Assembly: GCF_041075285.1 (NCBI RefSeq)
Contig: NZ_CP163512.1
Coordinates: 744,001-808,000, forward strand
Direction of reading: 5' to 3'
Source: Providencia rettgeri
Lineage (GTDB): Bacteria > Pseudomonadota > Gammaproteobacteria > Enterobacterales > Enterobacteriaceae
DNA length: 64,000 bases
The notes under the pieces are model-generated. The model saw only the letters and a list, made by a program, of their open reading frames with translations, ran no database searches and had not been told where the DNA came from. Both the position numbers and the translations under genes were made by a program. Shown piece after piece: positions 20,304 to 29,225 of the stretch (positions within the stretch are counted from its first letter, which is position 1; every line of letters starts with the position of its first letter).

Positions 20304-20390
20304 GATAGAAATATCTTTATTATGCGCTATACCATTGTTTTTAAGCCTAGTACATTGTTTAATAAGCCATCCTAATTGTAGAGGTGCACG

Positions 20391-21395
20391 ATGGCGACAA
20401 TTAAAGATGTAGCGAAAGAGGCGGGGGTTTCCGTCGCAACTGTTTCACGGGTGATTAATCAGTCACCAAAGGCGAGCCAAGCCTCTATTGAATCAGTGAA
20501 AAAAGCCATGAACAAACTTGGCTACCGTCCCAATGCTGCGGCTCGTGCGCTGGTTAATCAAAGCTCAAATACCATTGGTGTGTTAGTCAATGATGTATCA
20601 GATCCCTTTTTTGGGGTGATGGTCAAAGCGGTTGATGCCGTGGCACATAAACATGGCAAACACATTTTAATTTGTAATGGTTACCACAACGCGAAAGAAG
20701 AGCGCCAATCCATAGAGCTACTGATCAATAATCGCTGTGATGCTTTAATTATCCATTCTAAAGCCCTATCTGATGATGAACTGATTGAATACGCAAAAGA
20801 AGTCCCAAGTATGGTGCTGATAAATCGCCATATTGAGCAAATTGGTCATCGTTGTATTTCCTTAAATAACTACAAAGGTGCTTATTTAGCGACGGAACAT
20901 CTTATTCGTCATGGTCACACTAAAATTGCTTATATTTCATCAAACCATCAAATTGAAGATGCGGTACAGCGGTTATTAGGTTATCGCGATGCATTGAAAA
21001 ACAATGGGATTGTGCTGTCGGATAGCTATATTGAGTACGGTGTGCCTTATGGTGAAGGTGGTGAACAAGCGATGACAAATTTGCTCACTAAATCGTTAGA
21101 AATAACCGCAGTTGTCGGGTACAACGATTTTATGGCTGCTGGTGCGATTGCCGTACTTGATGAAAATGAAATTAAAGCCCCTGAGCAAGTATCCGTTATT
21201 GGTTTTGATGACGTATTAATTGCCCGTTATATTCATCCTCGTCTAACCACGATCCGCTATCCTATTCAAATGATGGCAGAAAAAGCCACGCAACTAGCAC
21301 TTTCTTTAGCGCGGGGAGAAAATATTGCAGGCGATAATTTAATCTACTCCCCCACATTAGTTCAGCGAAATTCGGTTCGTCCTTTACATTCATAA
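20391..21395 (+). CDS. galR: Galactose repressor, LacI family
   Basis: A 334-aa repressor. The N-terminal MATIKDVAKEAGVSVATVSR is a LacI helix-turn-helix nearly identical to GalR/GalS. The hinge, the NDVSDPFFGVMVKAV core and the ICNGYHNAKEERQ segment are GalR features. It lies between galM and the sugar symporter and has a terminator before it, so it has its own promoter. Whether it is the GalR or the GalS orthologue cannot be decided from sequence alone. The matching operators at 15759, 21434 and 21624 support a local galactose regulon. Confidence 0.92.
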   Translation: MATIKDVAKEAGVSVATVSRVINQSPKASQASIESVKKAMNKLGYRPNAAARALVNQSSNTIGVLVNDVSDPFFGVMVKAVDAVAHKHGKHILICNGYHNAKEERQSIELLINNRCDALIIHSKALSDDELIEYAKEVPSMVLINRHIEQIGHRCISLNNYKGAYLATEHLIRHGHTKIAYISSNHQIEDAVQRLLGYRDALKNNGIVLSDSYIEYGVPYGEGGEQAMTNLLTKSLEITAVVGYNDFMAAGAIAVLDENEIKAPEQVSVIGFDDVLIARYIHPRLTTIRYPIQMMAEKATQLALSLARGENIAGDNLIYSPTLVQRNSVRPLHS

Positions 21396-21433
21396 TGATT
21401 GAATTTTATCTAAAACATCCAATCTAGCATTTT

Positions 21434-21449
21434 ATGATAACGTTTACAT
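21434..21449. promoter_or_regulatory. Probable GalR operator, upstream copy
   Basis: ATGATAACGTTTACAT keeps the AACGTTTACA core of the GalR consensus. It lies 190 bp upstream of a better copy at 21624, in the galR-symporter spacer. Confidence 0.55.
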
Positions 21450-21623
21450 TTGTTTTTGACGTCTATCACGCATTTATCAAATTATTGGGGTTTTCTCGTC
21501 ATAAACGGGTCTTTTCTCTTTGTGTAAGTGCTATTTTTACCTGTGTAGCACTGTTTTAGTGTGCGAAATAGGCATAAGTAAAAATATTGTGAGAATATGT
21601 GATTCAAGTAACGGTGTTCTTTT

Positions 21624-21639
21624 GTGGTAACGTTTACAC
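21624..21639. promoter_or_regulatory. Probable GalR operator before the symporter gene
   Basis: GTGGTAACGTTTACAC differs from the GalR consensus at two positions. It lies 35 bp before the symporter start codon, where bound repressor would block transcription. Confidence 0.75.
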
Positions 21640-21673
21640 TTACTCCGTTATCATTTGGCGAAGGAACATTATT

Positions 21674-23305
21674 ATGCAGACAGAAGGTGTTGGGTTAAGC
21701 ACTTTAGACTACGGGATATTTATCTTGTATGTGCTTATCATTATTACCGTCGGGCTTTGGGTGTCCCGAGATAAAAATGGGCAAAGAAAAGGAACAAAAG
21801 ACTATTTTTTAGCAGGAAAAACACTGCCTTGGTGGGCAATTGGCTCATCTTTAATCGCAGCAAATATCTCAGCAGAACAGTTTATTGGTATGTCAGGATC
21901 GGGTTTTTCTATAGGGTTAGCCATTGCGTCATATGAGTGGATGGCAGCATTGACGCTGATTATCGTGGCTAAGTATTTTATGCCTATATTTATAGACAAA
22001 GGCATATTCACCATTCCTGAGTTTGTTGAAAAACGCTTTAATAAAACATTAAAAACGATCTTAGCGGTATTCTGGCTTGCTCTTTTTATCTTTGTTAATT
22101 TAACGTCAGTACTGTATTTAGGTGCATTGGCATTACAAACTATTCTTGGTATTCCAATGCATTACGCTATTTTTGGTTTAGCGTTATTTGCTGTGGTTTA
22201 CTCCCTCTATGGCGGTTTATCTGCGGTCGCATGGACAGATGTTGTTCAAGTTTTCTTCCTGATCCTCGGTGGCTTCTTAACCACAATTATGGCGGTGAGT
22301 TATATTGGTGGTGATGCAGGTTTATTTGCGGGTATAAGCAGAATGGCGAGTGAAGCACCTGCACATTTTGAGATGATCTTGCGTCAAGATAACCCGCAAT
22401 TTAGTAACTTACCGGGGATTGCAGTATTAATCGGTGGCTTATGGGTTGCAAACTTATATTATTGGGGCTTTAACCAGTACATCATTCAACGTGCATTAGC
22501 GGCTAAATCTATCAATGAAGCACAAAAAGGATTAGTTTTTGCGGCATTCTTGAAACTGATTGTCCCGATCCTTGTTGTCGTGCCGGGTATTGCTGCATTT
22601 GTGATTGTGTCTGATCCTGCATTACTCGCTGGTTTGGGGACCATGGCCTCTGAACATATGCCAACCTTAGCGCAAGCAGACAAAGCGTATCCATGGTTGA
22701 CGCAGTTCTTACCGGTCGGTGCGAAAGGGGTGGTGTTTGCTGCTTTAGCTGCGGCAATTGTTTCTTCTTTAGCCTCCATGTTGAACTCTGTGGCAACCAT
22801 TTTCACCATGGATATTTATAAAGAATATATTGCCCCTGCAACTAGCGATCACAAATTAGTTAATGTTGGTCGAATTAGTGCGGTTATTGCGTTAATTATT
22901 GCCTGCTTTATTGCGCCGTTATTGGGGAATATTGGCCAAGCTTTCCAATATATTCAAGAGTATACTGGTTTAGTTAGCCCGGGTATTTTAGCAGTATTTC
23001 TACTGGGTTTGTTTTGGAAGAAAACCAACGCGAAAGGCGCGATCATCGGTGTGTTGCTTTCCATTCCATTCGCATTATTCTTAAAACTAATGCCACTAGG
23101 AATGCCATTCCTCGACCAAATGATGTACACCTTCTTCTTTACCGCTGTCGTCATTGGCTTAATTAGCCTGACAACGGCAAAACAAGATGATAGTGCTGGC
23201 GCGATTGTCTTAACGTCTGAAACGTTTAAAACGTCAACGGGATTCAATATTGCATCTTACGCAATTATGGTGATCTTGTGCGTGTTATATGCCCTATTTT
23301 GGTAA
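21674..23305 (+). CDS. Sodium/sugar symporter (SSS family), probable galactose/glucose importer
   Basis: A 543-aa inner-membrane protein with about 14 hydrophobic segments, of the solute:sodium symporter family. Family features are FLAGKTLPWWAIGSSLIAAN near 50-69, EQFIGMSGSGF and the YGGLSAVAWTDVVQVF stretch near 180. I start at the ATG at 21674 with AAGGA upstream; the longer frame from 21599 runs through the GalR operator. The operator and the galR neighbour suggest that galactose is the main substrate (inference). Confidence 0.87.
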   Translation: MQTEGVGLSTLDYGIFILYVLIIITVGLWVSRDKNGQRKGTKDYFLAGKTLPWWAIGSSLIAANISAEQFIGMSGSGFSIGLAIASYEWMAALTLIIVAKYFMPIFIDKGIFTIPEFVEKRFNKTLKTILAVFWLALFIFVNLTSVLYLGALALQTILGIPMHYAIFGLALFAVVYSLYGGLSAVAWTDVVQVFFLILGGFLTTIMAVSYIGGDAGLFAGISRMASEAPAHFEMILRQDNPQFSNLPGIAVLIGGLWVANLYYWGFNQYIIQRALAAKSINEAQKGLVFAAFLKLIVPILVVVPGIAAFVIVSDPALLAGLGTMASEHMPTLAQADKAYPWLTQFLPVGAKGVVFAALAAAIVSSLASMLNSVATIFTMDIYKEYIAPATSDHKLVNVGRISAVIALIIACFIAPLLGNIGQAFQYIQEYTGLVSPGILAVFLLGLFWKKTNAKGAIIGVLLSIPFALFLKLMPLGMPFLDQMMYTFFFTAVVIGLISLTTAKQDDSAGAIVLTSETFKTSTGFNIASYAIMVILCVLYALFW

Positions 23306-23333
23306 TTCAGTAGCGTATTAACACAATTCACCG

Positions 23334-23367
23334 CAAAGTGGGATAAACACGTGGTTTTCCCACTTTG
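23334..23367 (+). terminator. Hairpin after the symporter gene
   Basis: A 10-bp perfect stem, CAAAGTGGGA with TCCCACTTTG, with a 14-nt loop, 28 bp after the stop codon. The T-run is poor. Confidence 0.5.
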
Positions 23368-23583
23368 TGTTATCTGGTGAAAATCAATGAATGGATTTTC
23401 CTCGTTAATTGCCAAAACCTATCCAACCAGCCGCCAAATTTATTATGTTTGTCAGTAGTCTGAGGCAACGAAAGCAGGCTTGTTAGTTTCAGCCGTTGGC
23501 AAAACTAACAGCGGAGAGGTTCCACTTAAAACCATCCTAATGCTTAATGATCATTCGTTAGCAGGTAGGCATTTCCTGTGTAA

Positions 23584-23706
23584 TTACTGCAAATGTTCAA
23601 AAACCGTACCCACGCGAAATAACTCCCCTATATTAAACGCCACATAATGGCCATTAGTTAACTTGATGACATAACGAACACGATTTCTCTAGCTACCTAA
23701 AGCGGA
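23584..23706 (-). pseudogene. Possible 3' remnant of an unrecognised gene
   Basis: On the minus strand a frame reads RNRVRYVIKLTNGHYVAF and continues to EHLQ and a stop. An in-frame TAG interrupts it upstream (23689-23691). The composition looks coding but there is no start, and no family is recognised. The rest of 23368-23936 shows no gene. Confidence 0.3.
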
Positions 23707-23936
23707 TTCGCTATATTTTGTTTATCGTTTAAGTATTAATAATCTACTCTGACGCTTGATGGGAGTTTGTTTATTTGCTTAATATCAATAAGTTGTATTT
23801 TGATTGATTAATCGGACAAGAAATTATTTTTGATTGAAATCACATTAATAAATCATTGTTAATACATTAATAAAATAAAGGGTTATTGTTAACTGAATGT
23901 GTGTTTACTGTTGCATTGACTTGGTGAGGCGAAAGC

Positions 23937-25544
23937 GTGAGTAGAGAAAATTATGACTATATTATTGTTGGCGCAGGTTCGGCGGGGTGCGTATTAGCTG
24001 CCCGTTTAATTCAAGAAACCCAAGCGCGAGTCTTGCTACTTGAGGCGGGTGGCAGTGACAACCATATGTTTATTCGCATGCCTGCGGGCGTTGCGAAGAT
24101 TATTGCGCAAAAAAGCTGGCCTTATGAAACCGAGCCGGAGCCTCATGCTAATAACCGCAAAATGCAAATTGCTCAAGGAAAAGTGCTTGGTGGAAGTAGC
24201 TCAGTCAACGGGATGATTTATATTCGTGGCCATCGGCAAGACTATGATAATTGGGCACAAAAATATGGTTGTGAAGGGTGGGGATATAACGATGTATTAC
24301 CATGGTTCAAAAAAGCAGAGCGTAATGAAAGTTTAACGGGGAAATATCATGGTACAGAAGGCCCGCTTCCCGTGAGTGAAAACCGTTATCGCCATCCGCT
24401 ATCGATGGCCTTTATTCGTGCGGCACAAGAACACGGATTACCATATGTAAATGATTTAAATGGTGAAACGCAACAGGGGACCAGCTTTTATCAAACGACC
24501 ACTCACAAAGGTGCAAGGGCGAGCACATCACAAACCTATTTAAAATCGGTAGAGAAAAGCGAAAAACTCACGTTAAAACTTAACACGCAAGTCAATCGTA
24601 TTATTATTGAAGATGGACGTGCAATCGGAGTGGTTTACCAAGGAAAAGATGGTCGTGAAATGGCGGTGCTAGCGGCCAATGAAGTCCTGATTTGTTCTGG
24701 GGCGATGGGCTCTGCAAAATTATTGATGTTGTCAGGTATTGGACCTGAAGAGCATCTATCTTCCTTGGGAATTAATACGGTGGCGAACTTACCAGTAGGC
24801 AAGAATTTTCACGATCATTTGCATATGTCTATCAATGTGACCACTAAGCAGCCAATAAGCTTATTTGGTGCCGATCAGGGGATAAAAGCGATTAAGCATG
24901 GTTTAGAGTGGATGGTCTTTCGCAGCGGGTTATTAGCCTCCAATGTCCTTGAAGGTGCGGCGTTTAAAGATAGTTGCAACCAAGGTCGCCCTGACGTACA
25001 AATTCATTTTCTACCGATTTTAGACAGTTGGGATGATGTGCCTGGGGAGCCGTTACCTGCCGCCCATGGCTTCACCTTGAAAGTCGGTTATCTTCAACCA
25101 AAGTCTCGTGGTGAAGTTTTATTGCGTAGTAAAGATCCGCTAGCCCCAGTCAAAATTCATGCAAACTATCTTGCATCACCTGAGGATATGGAAGGGTGTA
25201 AACGGGCGGTTAAGTTTGGTTTAGATGTTTTAAATTCGCCATCGCTACAATCCGTTAGCCAAACTGTGTTGATGCCGCCAAAGTCGGTATGCCATGATGA
25301 AACTGAGCTCGAAGGGTTTATCCGTAATTTCTGTAAAACGGTTTATCACCCAGTTGGCACTTGCCGTATGGGCGTTTCCCCTTCAGATTCAGTGACCGAT
25401 TTGCGCTTGCGAGTACATGGTATTGGCAATTTACGTGTGGTGGATTGTTCTGTTATGCCGGAAATTCCAAGTGGTAATACTAACGCGCCAACAATAATGA
25501 TCGCTGAACGTGCTGCCGCAATGATTATTGAAGATAGACTGTAA
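23937..25544 (+). CDS. GMC-family oxidoreductase (choline dehydrogenase-like)
   Basis: A 535-aa FAD-dependent alcohol oxidase/dehydrogenase. The FAD motif GAGSAGCVLAARL is near residues 13-25, and LLLEAGGSDNH closes the dinucleotide fold. GMC signature 1 is GKVLGGSSSVNGMIYIRG near 80. The catalytic histidine region is YHPVGTCRMG near 470, and GNTNAPTIMIAERAA ends the FAD domain. It starts with GTG, supported by GAGG upstream. No bet genes or choline transporter are adjacent, so the substrate may be another alcohol. Confidence 0.87.
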   Translation: MSRENYDYIIVGAGSAGCVLAARLIQETQARVLLLEAGGSDNHMFIRMPAGVAKIIAQKSWPYETEPEPHANNRKMQIAQGKVLGGSSSVNGMIYIRGHRQDYDNWAQKYGCEGWGYNDVLPWFKKAERNESLTGKYHGTEGPLPVSENRYRHPLSMAFIRAAQEHGLPYVNDLNGETQQGTSFYQTTTHKGARASTSQTYLKSVEKSEKLTLKLNTQVNRIIIEDGRAIGVVYQGKDGREMAVLAANEVLICSGAMGSAKLLMLSGIGPEEHLSSLGINTVANLPVGKNFHDHLHMSINVTTKQPISLFGADQGIKAIKHGLEWMVFRSGLLASNVLEGAAFKDSCNQGRPDVQIHFLPILDSWDDVPGEPLPAAHGFTLKVGYLQPKSRGEVLLRSKDPLAPVKIHANYLASPEDMEGCKRAVKFGLDVLNSPSLQSVSQTVLMPPKSVCHDETELEGFIRNFCKTVYHPVGTCRMGVSPSDSVTDLRLRVHGIGNLRVVDCSVMPEIPSGNTNAPTIMIAERAAAMIIEDRL

Positions 25545-25611
25545 AACGTCATTTTCTATTTACTTACGTGGAGATAGGTGTTCTAAAACAGATAGCCTAT
25601 CTTTCATGGGC

Positions 25612-25738
25612 TGCTCTTAGGGACAATAGTTGATTCAAATAGTCGTCTGTTAGCACGACGGATACATTTAGCTATTTTGGGGTTGGTTCTTAACCTTTTT
25701 TAGCGGTAAAAACCAGCAGTAAAGGTAAACAGCCCCTA
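25612..25738 (+). mobile_element. 3'-end remnant of an unidentified IS element (copy A)
   Basis: A plus-strand frame reads RLLARRIHLAILGLVLNLF and a stop, like a transposase C-terminus. After it comes a terminal repeat ending CAGCCCCTA at 25730-25738. The whole segment aligns, in inverse orientation, with 38358-38490. Only the 3' end of the element remains. Confidence 0.5.
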
Positions 25739-25776
25739 GAAATAAGCTCCAGTGTAAGCCAATAAAAATCTATCTC

Positions 25777-26757
25777 TTATGTCGAGCCTCGTTCAATTAA
25801 TTGCCATTCAAGGATTTCGTGACAGTCTTCAAGTTGTGGGTGTTTAATTTTATTGAGGAGTAGTTGAACGCTGCGGATACCAAATTGATGCATAGGCTGC
25901 ACAATGGTACTTAATGGCGGAACGGTCACATTGCCAAAAGGCACACCATCAAACCCTAACACGGCAATATCATGAGGAATATGTAACCCCTGCTGATGTA
26001 AAACACTCATTGCGCCACCGGCAATAACGTCAGAAATGGCGAATACGGCGTCAGGTTTTTGTTCACTTTGTAGCAACCTTTCCATTGCTTGAGCCCCTGC
26101 TGTGTAATCTAACTCTTCCACATATTCGATTTTACAATAATCTAAATTAAGCTCCGCAAGTGCTTTGCGATACCCTTGCTCTCGTTGTTGTGAATAAAGA
26201 TAACGCATATCGCTGTTAATTAATGCAATGCGTTGGCGATTTTTAGCCGCTAAATGATAAACGCCAGCCATAGCGGCTTGTGAATTATCGATAGTGACGG
26301 AGGAGGCGCGAAATTCAGTATCCCCCTCACCACATTGCACCCAAGGAAAATCACCAATCATATCCGTAAGTCCGGGTAAACAGCTCACGGCATCCATAGT
26401 GATAACACCATCAACCACTTTACCTCTTAATAAACTGAGATAAGCAGATTCACGAGTTGGATTGGATTCAGAGTTACATAGCAAAATATGATATCCATGA
26501 CGTTCCGCTTCTTCTTCAATCCCGCGTACAACCATGGAACAAAAAGGGTTAGTAATATTTGATACCAATACTAACAGCATGCGACTACGGGAGGTACGCA
26601 GTTGGCGTGCTAATAAATTAGGCTGGTAATTACATTGTGCGATGGCGGCGAGAACTTTTTCACGGGTGGCTGGTTTGACAATATGCTGGTCATTCAATAC
26701 GCGTGAAACTGTTGCGGCAGAAACTCCTGCGATTTTCGCCACTTTTTCTATCGACAT
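25777..26757 (-). CDS. LacI-family repressor of the adjacent sugar operon
   Basis: A 326-aa repressor with the N-terminal helix-turn-helix VAKIAGVSAATVSRVLND and a periplasmic-binding-like effector domain. Overall it resembles the CytR/PurR branch (SNITNPFCSMVVRGIEEEAE). It is transcribed away from the operon that begins at 27026. The shared 268-bp spacer holds two identical palindromes (26923 and 26944), the probable binding sites. The inducer is presumably the substrate or an intermediate of that operon. Confidence 0.87.
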   Translation of the reverse strand: MSIEKVAKIAGVSAATVSRVLNDQHIVKPATREKVLAAIAQCNYQPNLLARQLRTSRSRMLLVLVSNITNPFCSMVVRGIEEEAERHGYHILLCNSESNPTRESAYLSLLRGKVVDGVITMDAVSCLPGLTDMIGDFPWVQCGEGDTEFRASSVTIDNSQAAMAGVYHLAAKNRQRIALINSDMRYLYSQQREQGYRKALAELNLDYCKIEYVEELDYTAGAQAMERLLQSEQKPDAVFAISDVIAGGAMSVLHQQGLHIPHDIAVLGFDGVPFGNVTVPPLSTIVQPMHQFGIRSVQLLLNKIKHPQLEDCHEILEWQLIERGST

Positions 26758-26922
26758 AGTTCATTTTCCTTTTGTCTATTGCCATACACAGTATGCAACA
26801 TCGTGATAAAAAGTACGATTGATACAAGCAAGTTGTGATGTCGATTACAAAATCATCTTTTAGGTGGTTTTTGAAACACTCAGCCAGTTGCCGAAATAAA
26901 CTATTTGACTATATTTTATAGA

Positions 26923-26957
26923 TGAAATCGATTTCAGTAAAAATGAAATCGATTTCA
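26923..26957. promoter_or_regulatory. Tandem LacI-type operators
   Basis: TGAAATCGATTTCA occurs twice, at 26923-26936 and 26944-26957. Each is a perfect 14-bp palindrome of the LacI/PurR type with a central CG. The centres are 21 bp apart, two helical turns. They lie about 70-100 bp before the GNAT gene. Confidence 0.85.
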
Positions 26958-27025
26958 TCTGTGAATTTATCTGCCATTTAGTGAAAAGCCTCATTTTATA
27001 AACAATAAAACATGAGAGGTAATGA

Positions 27026-27943
27026 ATGGATATACAGCTACAGGTTGCAAAGCACACAGATCGGAGTGAGATCGCGCGTTTGATTTATCACTCAACGAAT
27101 GTCTGGTATCAGCAGCACGGGTTAGGGGCGATATTTCAGTCAGCACCCGAGGATTGCCATTTATTTGTTGATGTATACCAACAACTTGATCCTGGCGCTA
27201 ACTGGATAGCCTGTGATCCACAATCGAAAATTGTTGGTTCGTGTTTTTTTCATCCCCGAGAAACCCACCTGGGTCTGGGGATCATGAATGTACATCCCGA
27301 CGCGTTTGGAAAGGGGATCGCCAGAAAACTGCTCACCAAAGCCGATGAATTAGCAGGAAATTTGCCTATCCGGTTAATCTCCAGTGCCCTGAATTTAGAC
27401 TCTTTTTCCCTTTATCGTCGTGGCGGTTTTACACCCTATGCGGCTTACCAAGACATGGCGATTTCAGTGGCAGAACAAGGTGTGAATTATCCTCGCCTTA
27501 CTGACGGGATCGTGCGCGATGCACGAATCGAAGACTTACCCGCTATTTTACAGTTGGAATCAGACTTATTAGGCATTCGTCGCAAAAGAGACATTGCGTA
27601 TTTTTTGCAGGACACCACAGGGCTATGGCGAATTGCTGTCTGGGAGCGAAACCAGCGCATCGAAGGCTATCTTGCCTCTATTGCACACCCCGCATCACGG
27701 ATGCTAGGGCCAGGTTGCAGTTATCGTGATGAGGTTGCACTGGATTTACTTAGCTGGATGTTAGACAAACACCATCGTGGGGCGACACCCGTAGTTTTAG
27801 TCCCCGTAGAACGAAGTGCATTGTGTCAAACGTTATTGCGATGGGGTGGCCGAATTTGTGAATTACATTTTGCGCAAGTTAAAGGCTCTGCGCAGAAACC
27901 AAGCGGTGTGGTTATGCCGTCCTTCTTACCTGAAAGTGGCTAA
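27026..27943 (+). CDS. GNAT-family acetyltransferase, two-domain
   Basis: A 305-aa protein. The N-terminal half is a GNAT domain with the acetyl-CoA loop MNVHPDAFGKGIARKLL near residues 90-106. The C-terminal half (from about 160) looks like a second, divergent GNAT-like domain with QLESDLLG and GYLASIAHPASRMLGP. GAGAGG precedes the ATG. It is first in a five-gene operon for sugar or polyol use. Its target is unknown; acetylation of an operon intermediate is possible. Confidence 0.8.
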   Translation: MDIQLQVAKHTDRSEIARLIYHSTNVWYQQHGLGAIFQSAPEDCHLFVDVYQQLDPGANWIACDPQSKIVGSCFFHPRETHLGLGIMNVHPDAFGKGIARKLLTKADELAGNLPIRLISSALNLDSFSLYRRGGFTPYAAYQDMAISVAEQGVNYPRLTDGIVRDARIEDLPAILQLESDLLGIRRKRDIAYFLQDTTGLWRIAVWERNQRIEGYLASIAHPASRMLGPGCSYRDEVALDLLSWMLDKHHRGATPVVLVPVERSALCQTLLRWGGRICELHFAQVKGSAQKPSGVVMPSFLPESG

Positions 27944-27970
27944 TAAAAAATAGAAATTAGTGAGGATCTT

Positions 27971-29224
27971 ATGGGTACAAATAGTCTTGCTCAAGGGAGC
28001 CCAAAAGCGCTCCATATGTGGGTCGTACCACGACTCGCGTTAATGATGTTTCTGCAATTCTTTGTATGGGGGGCATGGTATGTCACGCTTGGGGTGGTAA
28101 TGGGGAAATATGGTTTATCTGCCATTATTGGTGATGCCTATTCAACGGGGCCTATCGCCTCTATTTTATCGCCCTTTGTATTAGGTATGGTGGTTGATCG
28201 TTTTTTTGCATCACAAAAAGTGTTAGGCGTGCTGCACCTTATCGGCGCTATTTTGTTATGGATGATCCCAAGCTATTTTACGGGTGATCACAGTGGTCTG
28301 TTATGGATCATTTTCGGTTATATGCTTTGCTATATGCCAACCATTGCGCTGAGTAACAACGTTGCTTTTTACAGTTTACCTGATAGTGAAAAAGCATTCC
28401 CTGTTGTGCGAGCATTCGGTACATTTGGTTGGATTGTCGCGGGCTTGATTGTCGGCTCAACGGGATTATCCGATAGCATAGAAATTTTCACATTGGCGGC
28501 CATCGCTTCACTGGTTTTAGCGATTTACAGCTTTACATTACCACATACACCAGCACCAGAACGGGGTAAACCTGTTGCGATGCGTGATTTGTTATGCGCA
28601 GATGCATTTGCAATGCTCAAGCAGCGTCATTTCTTAGTCTTCATCATATGCGCAATGCTGATTTCTATCCCCTTGGCGGCTTACTATGCCTATGCTGCGC
28701 CATTTGTTGCGGCGACAGGGTTTACTAACGTAGGCGGTGTGATGTCGTTAGGGCAGATGTCAGAACTATTCTTCATGTTATTGATACCGTTCTTTTTTGC
28801 ACGCCTTGGTATCAAAGTCATGTTACTTATCGGCATGCTGTCTTGGTGCCTGCGTTATGTGATGTTCTCCTTGGGGATCGCTGAAGAACTTCGTTGGATG
28901 ATTTATATCGGCATTTTCTTACATGGAATGTGTTATGACTTCTTCTTTGTTATCGGTTTTATCTATACGGACAAAGTTGCAGGGGAAAAAGTCAAAGGAC
29001 AGGCGCAAAGCTTGTTGGTTCTGTTTACTTACGGTGTGGGGATGTTAATTGGCTCGCAAATCAGTGGCATGCTATTCAATAGTATTGTGACCACTGAAGG
29101 TGCAGCCGCGTTGCCACAATGGCAAACTTTCTGGTGGTATCCAGCGATTGGTGCGTTATTGATTGCCACATTATTCTTCTTCACATTCAACTATAAAGAC
29201 AAATCAGCCGAGGAGAAACAATAA
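27971..29224 (+). CDS. MFS transporter, nucleoside:H+ symporter-like (NupG/YegT group)
   Basis: A 417-aa twelve-helix transporter. The MMFLQFFVWGAWYVTLG start near residue 20 and the ALSNNVAFYSLPD and VRAFGTFGWIVAG segments are typical of the nucleoside:H+ symporter family. Relatives occur beside Gfo/Idh and TIM-barrel epimerase genes and probably carry glycosides. GAGGATC precedes the ATG. It probably imports the substrate of this operon. Confidence 0.83.
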   Translation: MGTNSLAQGSPKALHMWVVPRLALMMFLQFFVWGAWYVTLGVVMGKYGLSAIIGDAYSTGPIASILSPFVLGMVVDRFFASQKVLGVLHLIGAILLWMIPSYFTGDHSGLLWIIFGYMLCYMPTIALSNNVAFYSLPDSEKAFPVVRAFGTFGWIVAGLIVGSTGLSDSIEIFTLAAIASLVLAIYSFTLPHTPAPERGKPVAMRDLLCADAFAMLKQRHFLVFIICAMLISIPLAAYYAYAAPFVAATGFTNVGGVMSLGQMSELFFMLLIPFFFARLGIKVMLLIGMLSWCLRYVMFSLGIAEELRWMIYIGIFLHGMCYDFFFVIGFIYTDKVAGEKVKGQAQSLLVLFTYGVGMLIGSQISGMLFNSIVTTEGAAALPQWQTFWWYPAIGALLIATLFFFTFNYKDKSAEEKQ

Positions 29225-29225
29225 G

